Assembly (NCBI GenBank): GCA_011051685.1
Contig: DRKQ01000037.1
Coordinates: 1-32,195 of the forward strand
Direction of reading: 5' to 3'
DNA from: Gammaproteobacteria bacterium
GTDB lineage: Bacteria > Pseudomonadota > Gammaproteobacteria > SZUA-152
DNA: 32,195 nucleotides
The notes under the pieces were generated by a model that saw only the letters and a program-made list of their open reading frames with translations, made no database searches and was not told the origin of the DNA. The stretch's first letter is position 1, and each line of letters opens with the position of its first letter. A program made the translations under genes and the position numbers. Shown here piece by piece: positions 7,740 through 16,035 of this stretch.

Positions 7740-8421
7740 ACCCAGCGTCTGCTTCATTGGCACCAGTAGTGATTTTTCACGCAGCGCGCTCAACACGCTT
7801 TGCGCACAAGGTGTCCACATTTCACAGATCATCCTTGCGGGACACGCCCCCGCCTCCCCTCCTGCGCACAGCCTCCCCGTCGATTCGGGTAACAGCAAAC
7901 AGAAAGCACATAACTACATATTGCAACTGGCGCAACACCGGCGTCTCCCGCTAAGCTTTCTCGGTTTGCCACGGGAGCACACACAACGCTGGCGGCACAT
8001 CTGCAACGGGCCATCACCAGACTTTATATTTATGGCCTGCTTTCCAGAAAAACTGCCATCTCTGGTTTTACACTGGCCGCGCCGTTACTGTATCAATCTG
8101 CATCCCTCGCTGTTGCCCCGCTATCGGGGGCCGGATCCCGTCTACTGGCAATTACGCCATGGTGAAACCCACACCGGAGTGAGTCTGCACATGGTCAGTA
8201 AAGACTGGGATGCCGGGCCCATCGTGCATCAACAGGGCGTGCCCTTTCCGCCCCAGGCCAGCCGCAGAGAACTCGATGTACTGCTGGCGCAGGAAGGCGC
8301 CCTGGCCTTTGCCCGTTGCCTGGCAACGGACTCCTTCAGCGCCACGGTACAGGATGAACGCTTAGCCACCTATCAACCCCGCCCCGGCCTCGACGGTGAA
8401 GCCGCACGCAAATCCCTTTAG
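7726..8421 (+). CDS. Methionyl-tRNA formyltransferase-like protein (formyltransferase domain only)
   Basis: The 231-residue product starts at the ATG at 7726, inside the end of msrB; a TTG at 7714 is the alternative. It carries the folate-dependent formyltransferase fold. The catalytic Asn-His-Asp set is visible: Asn124 and His126 in [13 protein letters not shown], and Asp162 in KDWDAGPIV. It lacks the C-terminal tRNA-binding domain of true Fmt (usually about 310 residues), so it probably formylates a small molecule, such as an amino sugar or amino acid, rather than initiator tRNA. The glycine-rich N-terminus (CFIGTSSDF) also fits the fold. Overlap with msrB suggests co-expression. The substrate is unknown. 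Confidence 0.8.
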   Translation: MNRTKPSVCFIGTSSDFSRSALNTLCAQGVHISQIILAGHAPASPPAHSLPVDSGNSKQKAHNYILQLAQHRRLPLSFLGLPREHTQRWRHICNGPSPDFIFMACFPEKLPSLVLHWPRRYCINLHPSLLPRYRGPDPVYWQLRHGETHTGVSLHMVSKDWDAGPIVHQQGVPFPPQASRRELDVLLAQEGALAFARCLATDSFSATVQDERLATYQPRPGLDGEAARKSL

Positions 8422-8453
8422 AATAGACAGCAAAGTCTTCACGGAAACCAAAC

Positions 8454-8942
8454 ATGAACCAGGACACCACCTGCCCCTGTGGCAGCCAAAACGATTTCAG
8501 CAATTGCTGCGAACCCTATCTCACCGGCCAGGCCATCCCGCCCACCGCCGAGGCCCTGATGCGCTCGCGTTATACGGCCTACACGCGCATGGACGATGCC
8601 TACCTGCTGGCCACCTGGCACCCGGACACGCGTCCCAATACCCAGCATCCCAGCGACGATGGCGACAACACGGTGTGGACCGGGCTGTCCGTTCTGCGCA
8701 CCGAGGCCGGCCAGCCCGGCGACAAGACCGGCGTGGTGGAGTTTATCGCCAGTTGCACAGTGGGCACCAAGCCCTTCAACCTCCACGAGATCAGTGAATT
8801 CATTCATGATGGCGAGCGCTGGTATTACGTGGAAGGCTACGACCAGCAACCCATTCGCCGCGAGACACCCAAGGTGGGACGCAACGATCCCTGTCCCTGC
8901 GGCAGCGGCAAGAAATTCAAGAAATGTTGTGGGGCAAATTAG
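8454..8942 (+). CDS. ychJ: YchJ-family (UPF0225) protein with two SEC-C motifs
   Basis: A 162-residue protein matching E. coli YchJ in length and layout. An N-terminal zinc-binding SEC-C-like motif [13 protein letters not shown] (residues 5-17) is followed by the family signature [13 protein letters not shown], a central NTF2-like alpha/beta domain ([19 protein letters not shown]), and a C-terminal canonical SEC-C motif [20 protein letters not shown] motifs bind zinc and contact SecB or the ribosome in other proteins. The function of YchJ itself is not established. It starts 32 bases after the formyltransferase gene on the same strand. Confidence 0.93.
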   Translation: MNQDTTCPCGSQNDFSNCCEPYLTGQAIPPTAEALMRSRYTAYTRMDDAYLLATWHPDTRPNTQHPSDDGDNTVWTGLSVLRTEAGQPGDKTGVVEFIASCTVGTKPFNLHEISEFIHDGERWYYVEGYDQQPIRRETPKVGRNDPCPCGSGKKFKKCCGAN

Positions 8943-9085
8943 GGCTCTTTATTATGGATCCCAAAATAGGTTTAACAGACATCGGTGGGCATTTTCCCGC
9001 CAGGGAATACCTGAAACGGCAGTGAGTAAACCAGCGGTGAATAAACTCAGGTTATCCCATAGCGCACTTCTCCAATGGCAAAAAC

Positions 9086-9136
9086 TGTGGGAGTGCCTTT
9101 CCAGACGCGATTCGCGCCTGGAAAGGCACTCCCACA
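9086..9136. repeat. Intergenic hairpin repeat, copy A
   Basis: A near-perfect stem with 19-bp arms: TGTGGGAGTGCCTTTCCAG at the left and its exact complement at the right, with a 13-base loop containing GCGATTCGC. It is one of three family members in the window (the others start at 10684 and 24618). The arms differ between copies in a compensating way. Upstream it shares AGCGCACTT with copy B. It lies between the convergent ends of ychJ and the protease gene. Confidence 0.85.
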
Positions 9137-9204
9137 CGGGGAAATAACACTAAACTGTTACGGCAGATTCCTGGCATTCTGGTACGATGACCGACGGATA
9201 GCTG

Positions 9205-9771
9205 TCAGCGGGCCAAATCGGCGGAAGGATACTGACGAATAATCAGCGTATCGCCGCGCTGGGTGAATTCCAGGTGCTTGAGAAAACTCATGCCCAGCAA
9301 CACCTCGTTACCCTGCATCCCGGGATTAATGGAAGCGCGCACATTGCGCAACACAATACCGCCCAGATCCACCCTGTCCAGCCGTGTGGCATAGACCTTG
9401 AGAGGGCCGTTGGCGGTCTGGTACACCATGGATCGGCCCCGCTGCAGGCCGATGGCCCGAGCCAGGTCGGCCGGCACAGAAATGTCGCTGGCGCCGGTGT
9501 CCAGCAGGAATACCACCGGCACACCATTGATTGTTCCACTGGCCACGTAATGCCCGAAGCGATTGCGCTGCAGGCTAAGTTCACGCACCCCGTCGGCACC
9601 ACTGACCAGCGACAAATTCTGGTTAGGGTTGTTTTGCTTTTCCCACCAGTCCTGGAAAAACAGAGTGAGCAGCCCCAGCACCACCACCCACATGGCAATG
9701 GTCATGCCCATGCCCATGCGGCGGGGCAGGTTGTCTTCCTCCGGGCCAGGCGGGCGTGTCCCGTCAGCCAT
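9205..9771 (-). CDS. Membrane-anchored retropepsin-like aspartic protease (TIGR02281 type)
   Basis: A 188-residue protein with one membrane segment near residues 23-40, after a short cytoplasmic N-terminus, and then a periplasmic clan AA aspartic protease domain. The active-site motif is FLLDTGASDISVP with Asp91. The flap region (GPLKVYATRLDRVDLGGIVLRNVRA) and the LLGMSFL motif near residue 160 follow, as in this single-domain family, which would dimerise to make one active site. The start codon lies inside the 3' end of the upstream receiver-like gene (8-base overlap), so the two are probably translated together. The substrate is unknown. Confidence 0.85.
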   Translation of the reverse strand: MADGTRPPGPEEDNLPRRMGMGMTIAMWVVVLGLLTLFFQDWWEKQNNPNQNLSLVSGADGVRELSLQRNRFGHYVASGTINGVPVVFLLDTGASDISVPADLARAIGLQRGRSMVYQTANGPLKVYATRLDRVDLGGIVLRNVRASINPGMQGNEVLLGMSFLKHLEFTQRGDTLIIRQYPSADLAR

Positions 9772-10153
9772 CGCCCAGGGCCTCCCGCACAGCAGATTCC
9801 AGTTCGGCCTCGTCGATGGGATAGGCCATCACCCTGAACACCGAAAACTGTTGCAGCAGTTTGTCCAGTTGATGCCGGGTATCCTGTTCATAAAACACAA
9901 TGGCCTTGGTGTTGGCGTAACGCTCCAGGGTGGCGAGCATGGATTCCAGAGTGCTGGTGCGGTCACGAAAATCCGACTGGTAATTGAATTCCGCCACCAG
10001 CACGTCCGGCGGGCGTTTCTTGATGGCGGCGATGGCCTTGCGTGGCGTAGTCACCGTTGTCACCTTGAACCCGCAGCGCTGGTAGAGCGGAGTGAAATCG
10101 GGATAGCCCCCCAGCTCGATGATGGATAACAGGGTGGGTGCAGTGTCGTGCAT
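9764..10153 (-). CDS. Degenerate receiver-like domain protein
   Basis: A 129-residue protein with the alternating strand-helix layout of a CheY-like receiver: TLLSIIELG, helix, KVTTVTTPRKAIAAI, PPDVLVAEF, TKAIVFYEQD, then VFRVMAYPIDEAELESAV. The position where the phospho-accepting aspartate is expected (PDVLVAE) holds Glu55, and the acidic pair after strand 1 is weak. It may therefore be locked or act by protein contact rather than phosphorylation. No output domain is present. The gene overlaps the protease gene by 8 bases. Assignment to the receiver fold is from pattern only. Confidence 0.6.
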   Translation of the reverse strand: MHDTAPTLLSIIELGGYPDFTPLYQRCGFKVTTVTTPRKAIAAIKKRPPDVLVAEFNYQSDFRDRTSTLESMLATLERYANTKAIVFYEQDTRHQLDKLLQQFSVFRVMAYPIDEAELESAVREALGDG

Positions 10154-10214
10154 TGCGGATCCCCTGGCAGACTCAATGGATGCGCCGGGTGCGAAAATGG
10201 TTCATCATGAGCCC

Positions 10215-10604
10215 ATGTTAGCACGCTGGTTTCTATCCCTGAGCCTGGGCCTGCTGGTTGCCTGTACGGATCCGGATCTAAACATCCCGGACAGCACCAG
10301 TATCGGCGCCTCCCAACCCCTCATCGAGATCTATTCCCCCGCGGGGGACGCGGTGCTGCCCGCCGGTCTGCCCTTTGTGCTGGACTACGCCATCCTGCGC
10401 AGCCCGCGAGGCCATCACGTCAAAATCCGCATCGACGGCGGGAAACCGCAAATCGTGGTCCGCCGCCGGGGCAAGCATCGCATTCACGGCCTACCTCCCG
10501 GTGAACACCGCATCAGCATCGTAGAGTACACCAAGGAGGGCGAGAAGACCGGCGGCGCCATTACCCTGCGTGTGACCATGCGGGCACAGCCGCAGACCTA
10601 TTAG
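10215..10604 (+). CDS. Small lipoprotein with beta-sandwich-like domain
   Basis: The start at 10215 is chosen because it gives a proper lipoprotein signal: MLARWFLSLSLGLLVAC with lipobox LVAC and Cys17. A start at 10197 would add six residues. The mature part has alternating beta strands and turns (IEIYSPAGDAVLPAG, HHVKIRIDGGKPQIV, GEHRISIVEYTKEG), as in small Ig-like domains that bind carbohydrates or outer-membrane partners. Asp19 at +2 after the lipid-modified cysteine would favour inner-membrane retention by the E. coli rule. It is divergent from the receiver-like gene. No specific family was recognised. Confidence 0.7.
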   Translation: MLARWFLSLSLGLLVACTDPDLNIPDSTSIGASQPLIEIYSPAGDAVLPAGLPFVLDYAILRSPRGHHVKIRIDGGKPQIVVRRRGKHRIHGLPPGEHRISIVEYTKEGEKTGGAITLRVTMRAQPQTY

Positions 10605-10683
10605 GCTGGCCATCCGTGGAATGCCGGAAGGTGCAGTGAGTGATCGCAGACTGATTGCAAAGCGCACTTACTGAGACAATACA

Positions 10684-10732
10684 GTGGGAGCGCCTTTCCC
10701 AGGGCGAATCGCGCCTGGAAAGGCGCTCCCAC
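10684..10732. repeat. Intergenic hairpin repeat, copy B
   Basis: The stem begins GTGGGAGCGCCTTTCC and ends with its complement GGAAAGGCGCTCCCAC, with one bulged base near the loop. Relative to copy A the arm reads GCGCC/GGCGC in place of GTGCC/GGCAC, a paired change. The segment just after it (AGCAATTATTT, then AGAGAC) is shared with copy C, so the real unit is longer than the stem. It lies between the lipoprotein and pepN stop codons. Confidence 0.85.
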
Positions 10733-10783
10733 ACAGGGGAATGACCCTATAGCAATTATTTAGAGACCATTAATCATGCCGGG

Positions 10784-13462
10784 TCAAGAATCAGCCGTCA
10801 GGCTCTTTGACATCACCTCGTACACATCCCGCGACAGGCCGGGCTCGGCCAGCACCCGGCGCATCTGCTGTTGCATCAGTGCCTGGCGCTGCGCGTCGTA
10901 ACGCCGCCACTGACTGAAGGCATTGCTCATGCGCGCCGCCACCTGCGGATTGAGCTTGTCCAGGGCAATGACGTGGTCGGCGAGGAAAGCATACCCCGCC
11001 CCATCCCGGGCGTGAAACTGCGCCGGATTTGCCGAGCAGAAGGCGCCGATGAGGGCTCGCACCTTGTTGGGATTCCTGAGACTGAAGGCCTCGTGACGGG
11101 TGAGGGCCTGCACGGTCTGCAACGCCCCGGGCAGGCGTGAACTGGCCTGCAGGCTGAGCCACTTGTCCACCACCAGCGGGTCTTCCCGCCATTGATCGTA
11201 AAACGCCGCCAGGGCGTTGTCCCGTTCCGGGCCCTCGCTGTTCACCAGGCAACCGAGGGCGGCCATCACATCGGTCATGTTGTGGCCCGCCTCGAACTGG
11301 CTCACGCACAGCTCGCGCAGGCCGGGCTCGTCCAGCTCCATGAGATAGGACAGGCAGAGGTTCTTCAGGGCCCGCCGGCCCATGGCCTCGGCATCGATGC
11401 GGTATTCGCCTTCGTCCTGGTTTTCCCGGTAGGCCTGCAGCAGTTCGTCACGCAGGACCTCCGCCAGTCGGCGGCGCACGAAACGCCGCACCTCGTGCAG
11501 GGCCACGGGGTCGATAACCTCGACGAACTCGCCCAGGTACACCTCCGAGGGCAGGCTCAGGGCCGCGGCGATCAGCGCCTTGTCCAGACGGGGGTCCTGC
11601 AGGGTCTTGCCCATGGCGCGGATGAAGGCATCATCCACGCGCAGCGCCTCGCCCCGCTGCTGTTTTTCCACCAGGCCGGTGATGATCTTCACCGCCATCT
11701 GCTGGCCGGCCTCCCAGCGGTTGAAGGGGTCGGCGTCGTGGCCCATGAGAAAATAGAACTGCTCGTCGCTCAGGTCACTGTGCAGCTTCACCGGCGCGGA
11801 GAAGCCGCGCAACAACGATGGCGTGGGCGCGCAGGGGATGTCCTCGAACTCGAACACCTGCTCCGTCTCGCGCAGCGCCAGCACGCGGGTGCCATGGATG
11901 TCGCCGGGGGCATCCTCGCCGCGCAGGCGCAGCGGCAGATCCTTGCCCGCCTCGTCCAGCAGGCCCACCGCCAGGGGAATGTGGAAGGGCTGTTTTTCGG
12001 CTTGTCCCGGGGTGGGCGGGCAGCTTTGTTTCACCGTCAGGCGAAAGCGCCGCTGCCGGGGATCGTAATCCTGACTCACCTCCAGCACCGGGGTGCCGGC
12101 CTGGCTGTACCATAACTTGAATTGGGAGAAGTCGGCCTGGTTCGCGTCCTCGATGGCGGCGACGAAATCATCGGTAGTCACCGCCTGGCCGTCGTGGCGC
12201 TCGAAATACAGGTCCGTGCCACGACGGAAACCCTCATCCCCCACCAGGTGGGCCAGCATGCGCACTACCTCGGCGCCCTTGTTGTACACGGTCACCGTGT
12301 AGAAATTGTTGATCTCCACGTAGGACTCGGGGCGCACCGGGTGGGCCATGGGCCCGGCGTCTTCGCGGAACTGGTGGGTGCGCAGCACGTTGACGTCCTG
12401 GATGCGTTGCACGCCCCGGGAATTCATGTCGGCGCTGAACTCCTGGTCGCGGAACACGGTGAAGCCTTCCTTGAGGCTCAACTGAAACCAGTCGCGGCAG
12501 GTCACCCGGTTGCCCGACCAGTTGTGAAAATACTCGTGGCCAATGACGCCCTCGATGCCCTGGTAATCCGCATCCGTGGCGGTATCCGGCCGCGCCAGCA
12601 CGTAGCGCGAATTGAACACATTGAGGCCCTTGTTCTCCATGGCGCCCATGTTGAAGTCGTCCACCGCGACGATCATGTACAGGTCGAGATCGTATTCCCG
12701 GCCGTAGACCCTTTCGTCCCAGGCCATGGCATTCTTCAGCGAGCGCATGGCGTGTTCGCACTTGTCGGTGTTGTGGTGCTGCACGTAGAGATGCAGATCC
12801 ACTCTGCGCCCGGACATCGTGGTAAAGCTGTCCTCGATACGGGCCAGGTCGCCGGCCACCAGGGCGAACAGGTAGGCCGGCTTGGGAAAGGGGTCCTGCC
12901 AGGTGGCCCAGTGCCGGCCGTCGTCCAGCTCGCCGGTGGCCAGCAAATTCCCGTTAGACAATAGCACGGGGTACTTCTGCTTGTCCGCGGTGAGGGTGGT
13001 GGTGAAGCGGGCCATCACGTCCGGACGGTCGAGGTAATAGGTGATCTTGCGGAATTCCTCGGCCTCGCACTGGGTACAGAAATTGCCGCCGGAGGTGTAC
13101 AGACCGCCCAAGGAGGTGTTGTCCTGTGGATGGATGCGGGTGATGATCTTCAGGCTGAATACATTGGGCAGGGTTGGAATGCGCAGGGACTCGGTGTCCA
13201 GTTCATATTCACCGGCATCCAACGGGTGGCCGTCGACGCTCACTGACACCAGTTCCAGCTCGCGGCCACTGAGCACAAGACCCGGGTTGCCACTGCTCTG
13301 CTCGTTGCGGCGCACCTGCATCACCGAGGTCACCAGGGTGTCCGCCTCATCCAGCTCGAAGCTCAGCTCCACGGTATCGATGAAAAAATCCGGCGGCCGG
13401 TAATCGGCCAGGTACACGGTCTTAGGTTGTGGGGCAGGTGCTTGAGTGGCTTGCTGGTTCAT
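10784..13462 (-). CDS. pepN: Aminopeptidase N (M1 family zinc metallopeptidase)
   Basis: Start taken at 13462, where AGGAAA lies upstream, giving 892 residues; the frame stays open to 13558 but without signals. E. coli PepN has 870. It removes N-terminal residues from peptides in the cytoplasm. Seen: the exopeptidase motif GAMENKGLNVFN near residue 275, the zinc site HEYFHNWSGNRVTCRDWFQLSLKEG near 310-332 (two His and the distal Glu in KEGF), the N-terminal YLDRPDVMARFTTTLTADK segment, and the Ig-like and long helical C-terminal domains found only in the PepN branch. It is a single gene, divergent from a thioredoxin-like gene. Confidence 0.97.
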   Translation of the reverse strand: MNQQATQAPAPQPKTVYLADYRPPDFFIDTVELSFELDEADTLVTSVMQVRRNEQSSGNPGLVLSGRELELVSVSVDGHPLDAGEYELDTESLRIPTLPNVFSLKIITRIHPQDNTSLGGLYTSGGNFCTQCEAEEFRKITYYLDRPDVMARFTTTLTADKQKYPVLLSNGNLLATGELDDGRHWATWQDPFPKPAYLFALVAGDLARIEDSFTTMSGRRVDLHLYVQHHNTDKCEHAMRSLKNAMAWDERVYGREYDLDLYMIVAVDDFNMGAMENKGLNVFNSRYVLARPDTATDADYQGIEGVIGHEYFHNWSGNRVTCRDWFQLSLKEGFTVFRDQEFSADMNSRGVQRIQDVNVLRTHQFREDAGPMAHPVRPESYVEINNFYTVTVYNKGAEVVRMLAHLVGDEGFRRGTDLYFERHDGQAVTTDDFVAAIEDANQADFSQFKLWYSQAGTPVLEVSQDYDPRQRRFRLTVKQSCPPTPGQAEKQPFHIPLAVGLLDEAGKDLPLRLRGEDAPGDIHGTRVLALRETEQVFEFEDIPCAPTPSLLRGFSAPVKLHSDLSDEQFYFLMGHDADPFNRWEAGQQMAVKIITGLVEKQQRGEALRVDDAFIRAMGKTLQDPRLDKALIAAALSLPSEVYLGEFVEVIDPVALHEVRRFVRRRLAEVLRDELLQAYRENQDEGEYRIDAEAMGRRALKNLCLSYLMELDEPGLRELCVSQFEAGHNMTDVMAALGCLVNSEGPERDNALAAFYDQWREDPLVVDKWLSLQASSRLPGALQTVQALTRHEAFSLRNPNKVRALIGAFCSANPAQFHARDGAGYAFLADHVIALDKLNPQVAARMSNAFSQWRRYDAQRQALMQQQMRRVLAEPGLSRDVYEVMSKSLTADS

Positions 13463-13591
13463 AAGGTTTCCTGCTGGGAATTTTTCGCATTGTAGCTTGT
13501 CCGTCGGTTTTTTTGGCATCACGGCGGGGTTTTTTGTAACGTTCCCGGCATCAACCAAACTAGCCTTTATTATTCACGACCCGAGTACGCT

Positions 13592-13984
13592 TTGCGCGAT
13601 TTCCTGCTCTTTCTCCTCGCCCTCGTTGCCTCGCTGCTGTTCATGCGCTGGCGTGCCCGCGTGGCCGCCCGCAAACTCCAGACGCAGACCCTGCCCGAGG
13701 CCGCCCGGGATTTACCCCAACACCCCCAGGGGATTCTGCTGCTCTTCCATCATCCCCAGTGCGGACCCTGCAAGCCCATGGTGCGTCAGTTTGAAGCGTT
13801 GTCCGCCAGCGCCCCCGGGAGGGTGCAGACCATCAATGTGGCGGAGCAACCCCATCTCGCCCGGGCCTTCGGTATTCGCGTCACACCCACCACCCTGTTC
13901 ATCCAGGACAATGCCGTGCAGGCGGCCTTTATTGGCGCTGTTTCAGTAAAAAAACTCCGCACGCTGCTCGCCCTCACACCGTAG
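13592..13984 (+). CDS. Membrane-anchored thioredoxin-like protein
   Basis: A 130-residue protein with one N-terminal membrane helix (about residues 3-18) and a thioredoxin fold facing the periplasm or cytoplasm (topology not certain: RWRAR just after the helix suggests a cytoplasmic side). The active site is the true thioredoxin motif CGPC (Cys57, Cys60), preceded by LLLFHHPQ. The cis-proline loop RVTPTTLFIQD follows near residue 105. The start is a TTG; no ATG gives the whole membrane helix. The 129 bases between it and pepN hold both promoters. Confidence 0.8.
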   Translation: MRDFLLFLLALVASLLFMRWRARVAARKLQTQTLPEAARDLPQHPQGILLLFHHPQCGPCKPMVRQFEALSASAPGRVQTINVAEQPHLARAFGIRVTPTTLFIQDNAVQAAFIGAVSVKKLRTLLALTP

Positions 13985-14002
13985 TCACACAGGCGGAGGC
14001 CG

Positions 14003-14503
14003 ATGAAAATCGGTTATGCTTCACCCGGCAGCGCGGATGACACACTGGCCCTACACAGACACCCGAGAATGAACGAGCAAACGGAACAGGATCAGCACAC
14101 TTATCGGGAACTCCTGCAGCTCTGGCAGGCGGAGAACCCCATCAAGACCATCAAGCTGCAATTTCTGCTGGCCAGCAATGCGGGCCTGCTGGGGTTTTAT
14201 GCCCTGGCAGAAAACAATGTGGTATTACTGGCATCGGGTGGGGCACTACTGAATCTGGTGTGGACACTGTCCATTGGTCGCACCGTTTTGTTTCAAAAGG
14301 CGTGGAAAAACAAACTGGATGCCATCTCCGCGCGCCACAGGGACGACCCGCGTTTTCAATGTCTCGACCTGCGCGCGGCGGAGGAAAGCACCCCATGCTG
14401 GCTGCGCATAGTGGGCGGTGTCTCCTCTCGCTATTATCTGCTCGGCGCCCCCGCCGGGCTGGGACTGGCCTGGCTGATCCTGGCCCTAAGGGGAATAGCC
14501 TGA
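14003..14503 (+). CDS. Small integral membrane protein of unknown function
   Basis: The start at 14003 is supported by GGAGG 6 bases upstream. A second ATG at 14069 (MNEQTEQDQH) is the alternative and would remove a low-complexity leader. The 166-residue product has three likely membrane segments (about residues 55-68, 73-90 and 145-164), with a charged cytoplasmic-type stretch between the second and third (KAWKNKLDAISARHRDDPRF). No catalytic motif is seen and no family is recognised with confidence. It begins 18 bases after the thioredoxin-like gene, so the two probably form a unit. Confidence 0.65.
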   Translation: MKIGYASPGSADDTLALHRHPRMNEQTEQDQHTYRELLQLWQAENPIKTIKLQFLLASNAGLLGFYALAENNVVLLASGGALLNLVWTLSIGRTVLFQKAWKNKLDAISARHRDDPRFQCLDLRAAEESTPCWLRIVGGVSSRYYLLGAPAGLGLAWLILALRGIA

Positions 14504-14521
14504 AGGGGTGTGGCTGAGGGA

Positions 14522-14716
14522 TCAGGCCTTATCGCCGCGGGTGTTAAAGCCTGCCAGGGGATACAAGGGACACCAGCTGATCAGCCCCGTCAGCAATGCC
14601 GCGCCTCCAATAATCCAGCCCCAGATGCCGATTACACCTGTGAATGACAAGCCGATCAGCACAACACCCAGGGTGATGCGTATGGCCCGGTCGATACCAC
14701 CTACATTTGGCTTCAT
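14522..14716 (-). CDS. DUF2892 (YgaP-type) small membrane protein
   Basis: Start taken at 14716 (MKPNVGGIDRAIRIT), preceded by GAGGG. The 64-residue product has the DUF2892 pattern: MKxNVGxxDRxIR at the N-terminus, two membrane helices (LGVVLIGLSFTGVIGIWGWIIG and AALLTGLISW), and the CPLYPLAG signature at the end of the second helix. Family members are inner-membrane proteins, some fused to rhodanese domains; their role is not established. It converges with the membrane-protein gene to its left. Confidence 0.85.
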   Translation of the reverse strand: MKPNVGGIDRAIRITLGVVLIGLSFTGVIGIWGWIIGGAALLTGLISWCPLYPLAGFNTRGDKA

Positions 14717-14820
14717 GTTCAAATCCCTCTTGTCGATGAAGAAACCATGCATTATACGCAGACCACCAGCAGCGTCTCACAAAAATGATTGATACCTACC
14801 CAAAAATGTCTGGCCAGATG

Positions 14821-15198
14821 TCAGGCCAACAACCACGGACGTTTTGTTATCGCTACGGCAATAATATAGACAAACACCAGCATCGCAATGTTCCAGGCCA
14901 GAAGGCGCAGCTTTTTTGAAAATCCGGCATGCAGGGCCACCATCCCCAGGCCGATATAGACCAACAGGGCGATAATCTTTGCCTGCAGCCAGGGTATGCC
15001 CAGCGCTGCCCAACCCCATTGCGACGCCAGCACAATGGCGCTGGCCAGTAACAGCGTATCCACCACATGGGGTAACACCTTGACCAGCCGCGCCTGTAGC
15101 CAGGGTGAATCACGCCACAGCAGGATGCCACGCGTAAAAAAACCCGCGCCACTCAACAACACGCAGGTCACATGCAGCCACTTGACGGCCTCCATCAT
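14821..15198 (-). CDS. SirB2-family inner-membrane protein
   Basis: A 125-residue protein with four membrane helices and the SirB2 pattern: KWLHVTCVLLSGAGFFTRGILL at the start, LVKVLPHVVDTLLLASAIVLA in the second helix (with the conserved His and Asp), PWLQAKIIALLVYIGLG, and a final helix. SirB2 proteins are of unknown biochemical function; they are common in gammaproteobacteria near invasion-regulator or cytochrome genes. The start overlaps the stop of the CWC gene upstream by 4 bases, which points to translational coupling. Confidence 0.88.
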   Translation of the reverse strand: MMEAVKWLHVTCVLLSGAGFFTRGILLWRDSPWLQARLVKVLPHVVDTLLLASAIVLASQWGWAALGIPWLQAKIIALLVYIGLGMVALHAGFSKKLRLLAWNIAMLVFVYIIAVAITKRPWLLA

Positions 15199-15446
15199 CC
15201 GCGGCTCAGGCGGTGGATGCGCCGCTGATGCTGCCGGTTATTGAATTCACCACGCAGGGACAGCAAACACTCCGCACATAGACAATCATCGTAAAGCGCA
15301 TTGATATATTCCATGTGTTCCGCTGTAAGCACCACCGTCTGACACTGACACAACAAGATCGACCCGGCCTTGCACTCGAATTCCCGCTGGCAACGGGGAC
15401 AGTGTTTGCGCTCATGCTTGGCGCCGGGTGCGCAGGCAGATGACAT
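15195..15446 (-). CDS. Cysteine-rich CWC-family protein
   Basis: An 83-residue protein with the CWC pattern: CPRCQREFECKAGSILLCQC at residues 16-35, then CLCAECLLSL near residues 56-65. These cysteines are arranged as pairs and would bind one or two metal ions. Family function is unknown. The gene lies in a compact minus-strand run: its stop overlaps the SirB2 start, and its start is 2 bases after the preceding gene's stop. Confidence 0.85.
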   Translation of the reverse strand: MSSACAPGAKHERKHCPRCQREFECKAGSILLCQCQTVVLTAEHMEYINALYDDCLCAECLLSLRGEFNNRQHQRRIHRLSRG

Positions 15447-15448
15447 GT

Positions 15449-15733
15449 CTATTCTTCCAGCGCCTGGCGGATCAGCCCCAGCAGCTCAGCAAACCTGTCC
15501 TCGTAATAATAGGGTGAGGTTTGCCCCGGACTGTTCTGGTTTTCCTTGTTCTCGCCATAGATCAGGCCCCGCTCCGTGAGCGCCTTGAATTTTTTCATCT
15601 TCTCCGGGTACTTGGTACTGGGCCGCTCCTTTTCTTCGAGCAGGCCCAGGGACAGCAGGCACTGGTTGGCCTTCACCGTGGATATTCCGGCATTGTGTTG
15701 CTTGAGGAGCTTGGTCATGGAATCGGTTTTCAT
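15449..15733 (-). CDS. Small hypothetical protein, possible winged-helix DNA-binding
   Basis: Start placed at 15733 (MKTDSMTKLLKQ), giving 94 residues; an ATG at 15769 would add twelve. The product is basic to neutral. A first part resembles a helix-turn-helix (TKLLKQHNAGISTVKANQCLL), followed by a segment like phage-type regulators (FKALTERGLIYGENKENQNSPG), and a C-terminal helix (RFAELLGLIRQALEE). I recognise the layout from uncharacterised proteins but not a named function. It is the first gene of the CWC-SirB2 run. Confidence 0.6.
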   Translation of the reverse strand: MKTDSMTKLLKQHNAGISTVKANQCLLSLGLLEEKERPSTKYPEKMKKFKALTERGLIYGENKENQNSPGQTSPYYYEDRFAELLGLIRQALEE

Positions 15734-16035
15734 GGATATACCCGGCGAGGAAATCACTCCATAGGCCATCTGCCTTGACGTTTATAGCGCTTATCTTAAC
15801 CGAAAACCCGCCACCGGTGTGACGCCAATCGGCATGGCTAATCCCTTGATCTAAGACAGCTTGTCAGGAACAAGCAAAACCGGTTTGCACAACAACCCTT
15901 CGTAGAGCATTGAAGAATGTCACCCGTCCGGCCGATAAAAAACCATGAACCTCCCGGAACTTCCCGGCCATGAGTCTCACTAAGCGAGGAGTGACACGAT
16001 TGCCTTATGCCACCCACCGCCGTTAACATGACACG
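15734..16035. other. Intergenic region between divergent genes
   Basis: About 300 bases between the divergent starts at 15733 and 16036. It must carry promoters for the CWC-SirB2 run and for the Cys-rich gene and cus operon. I see no strong palindrome of the CueR/CusR type and no gene. Confidence 0.4.

Noticed and set aside
12122-12964. A 280-codon open frame on the plus strand opposite pepN
   Set aside because: It covers the catalytic part of pepN in antisense and has a His/Val-rich shadow composition.
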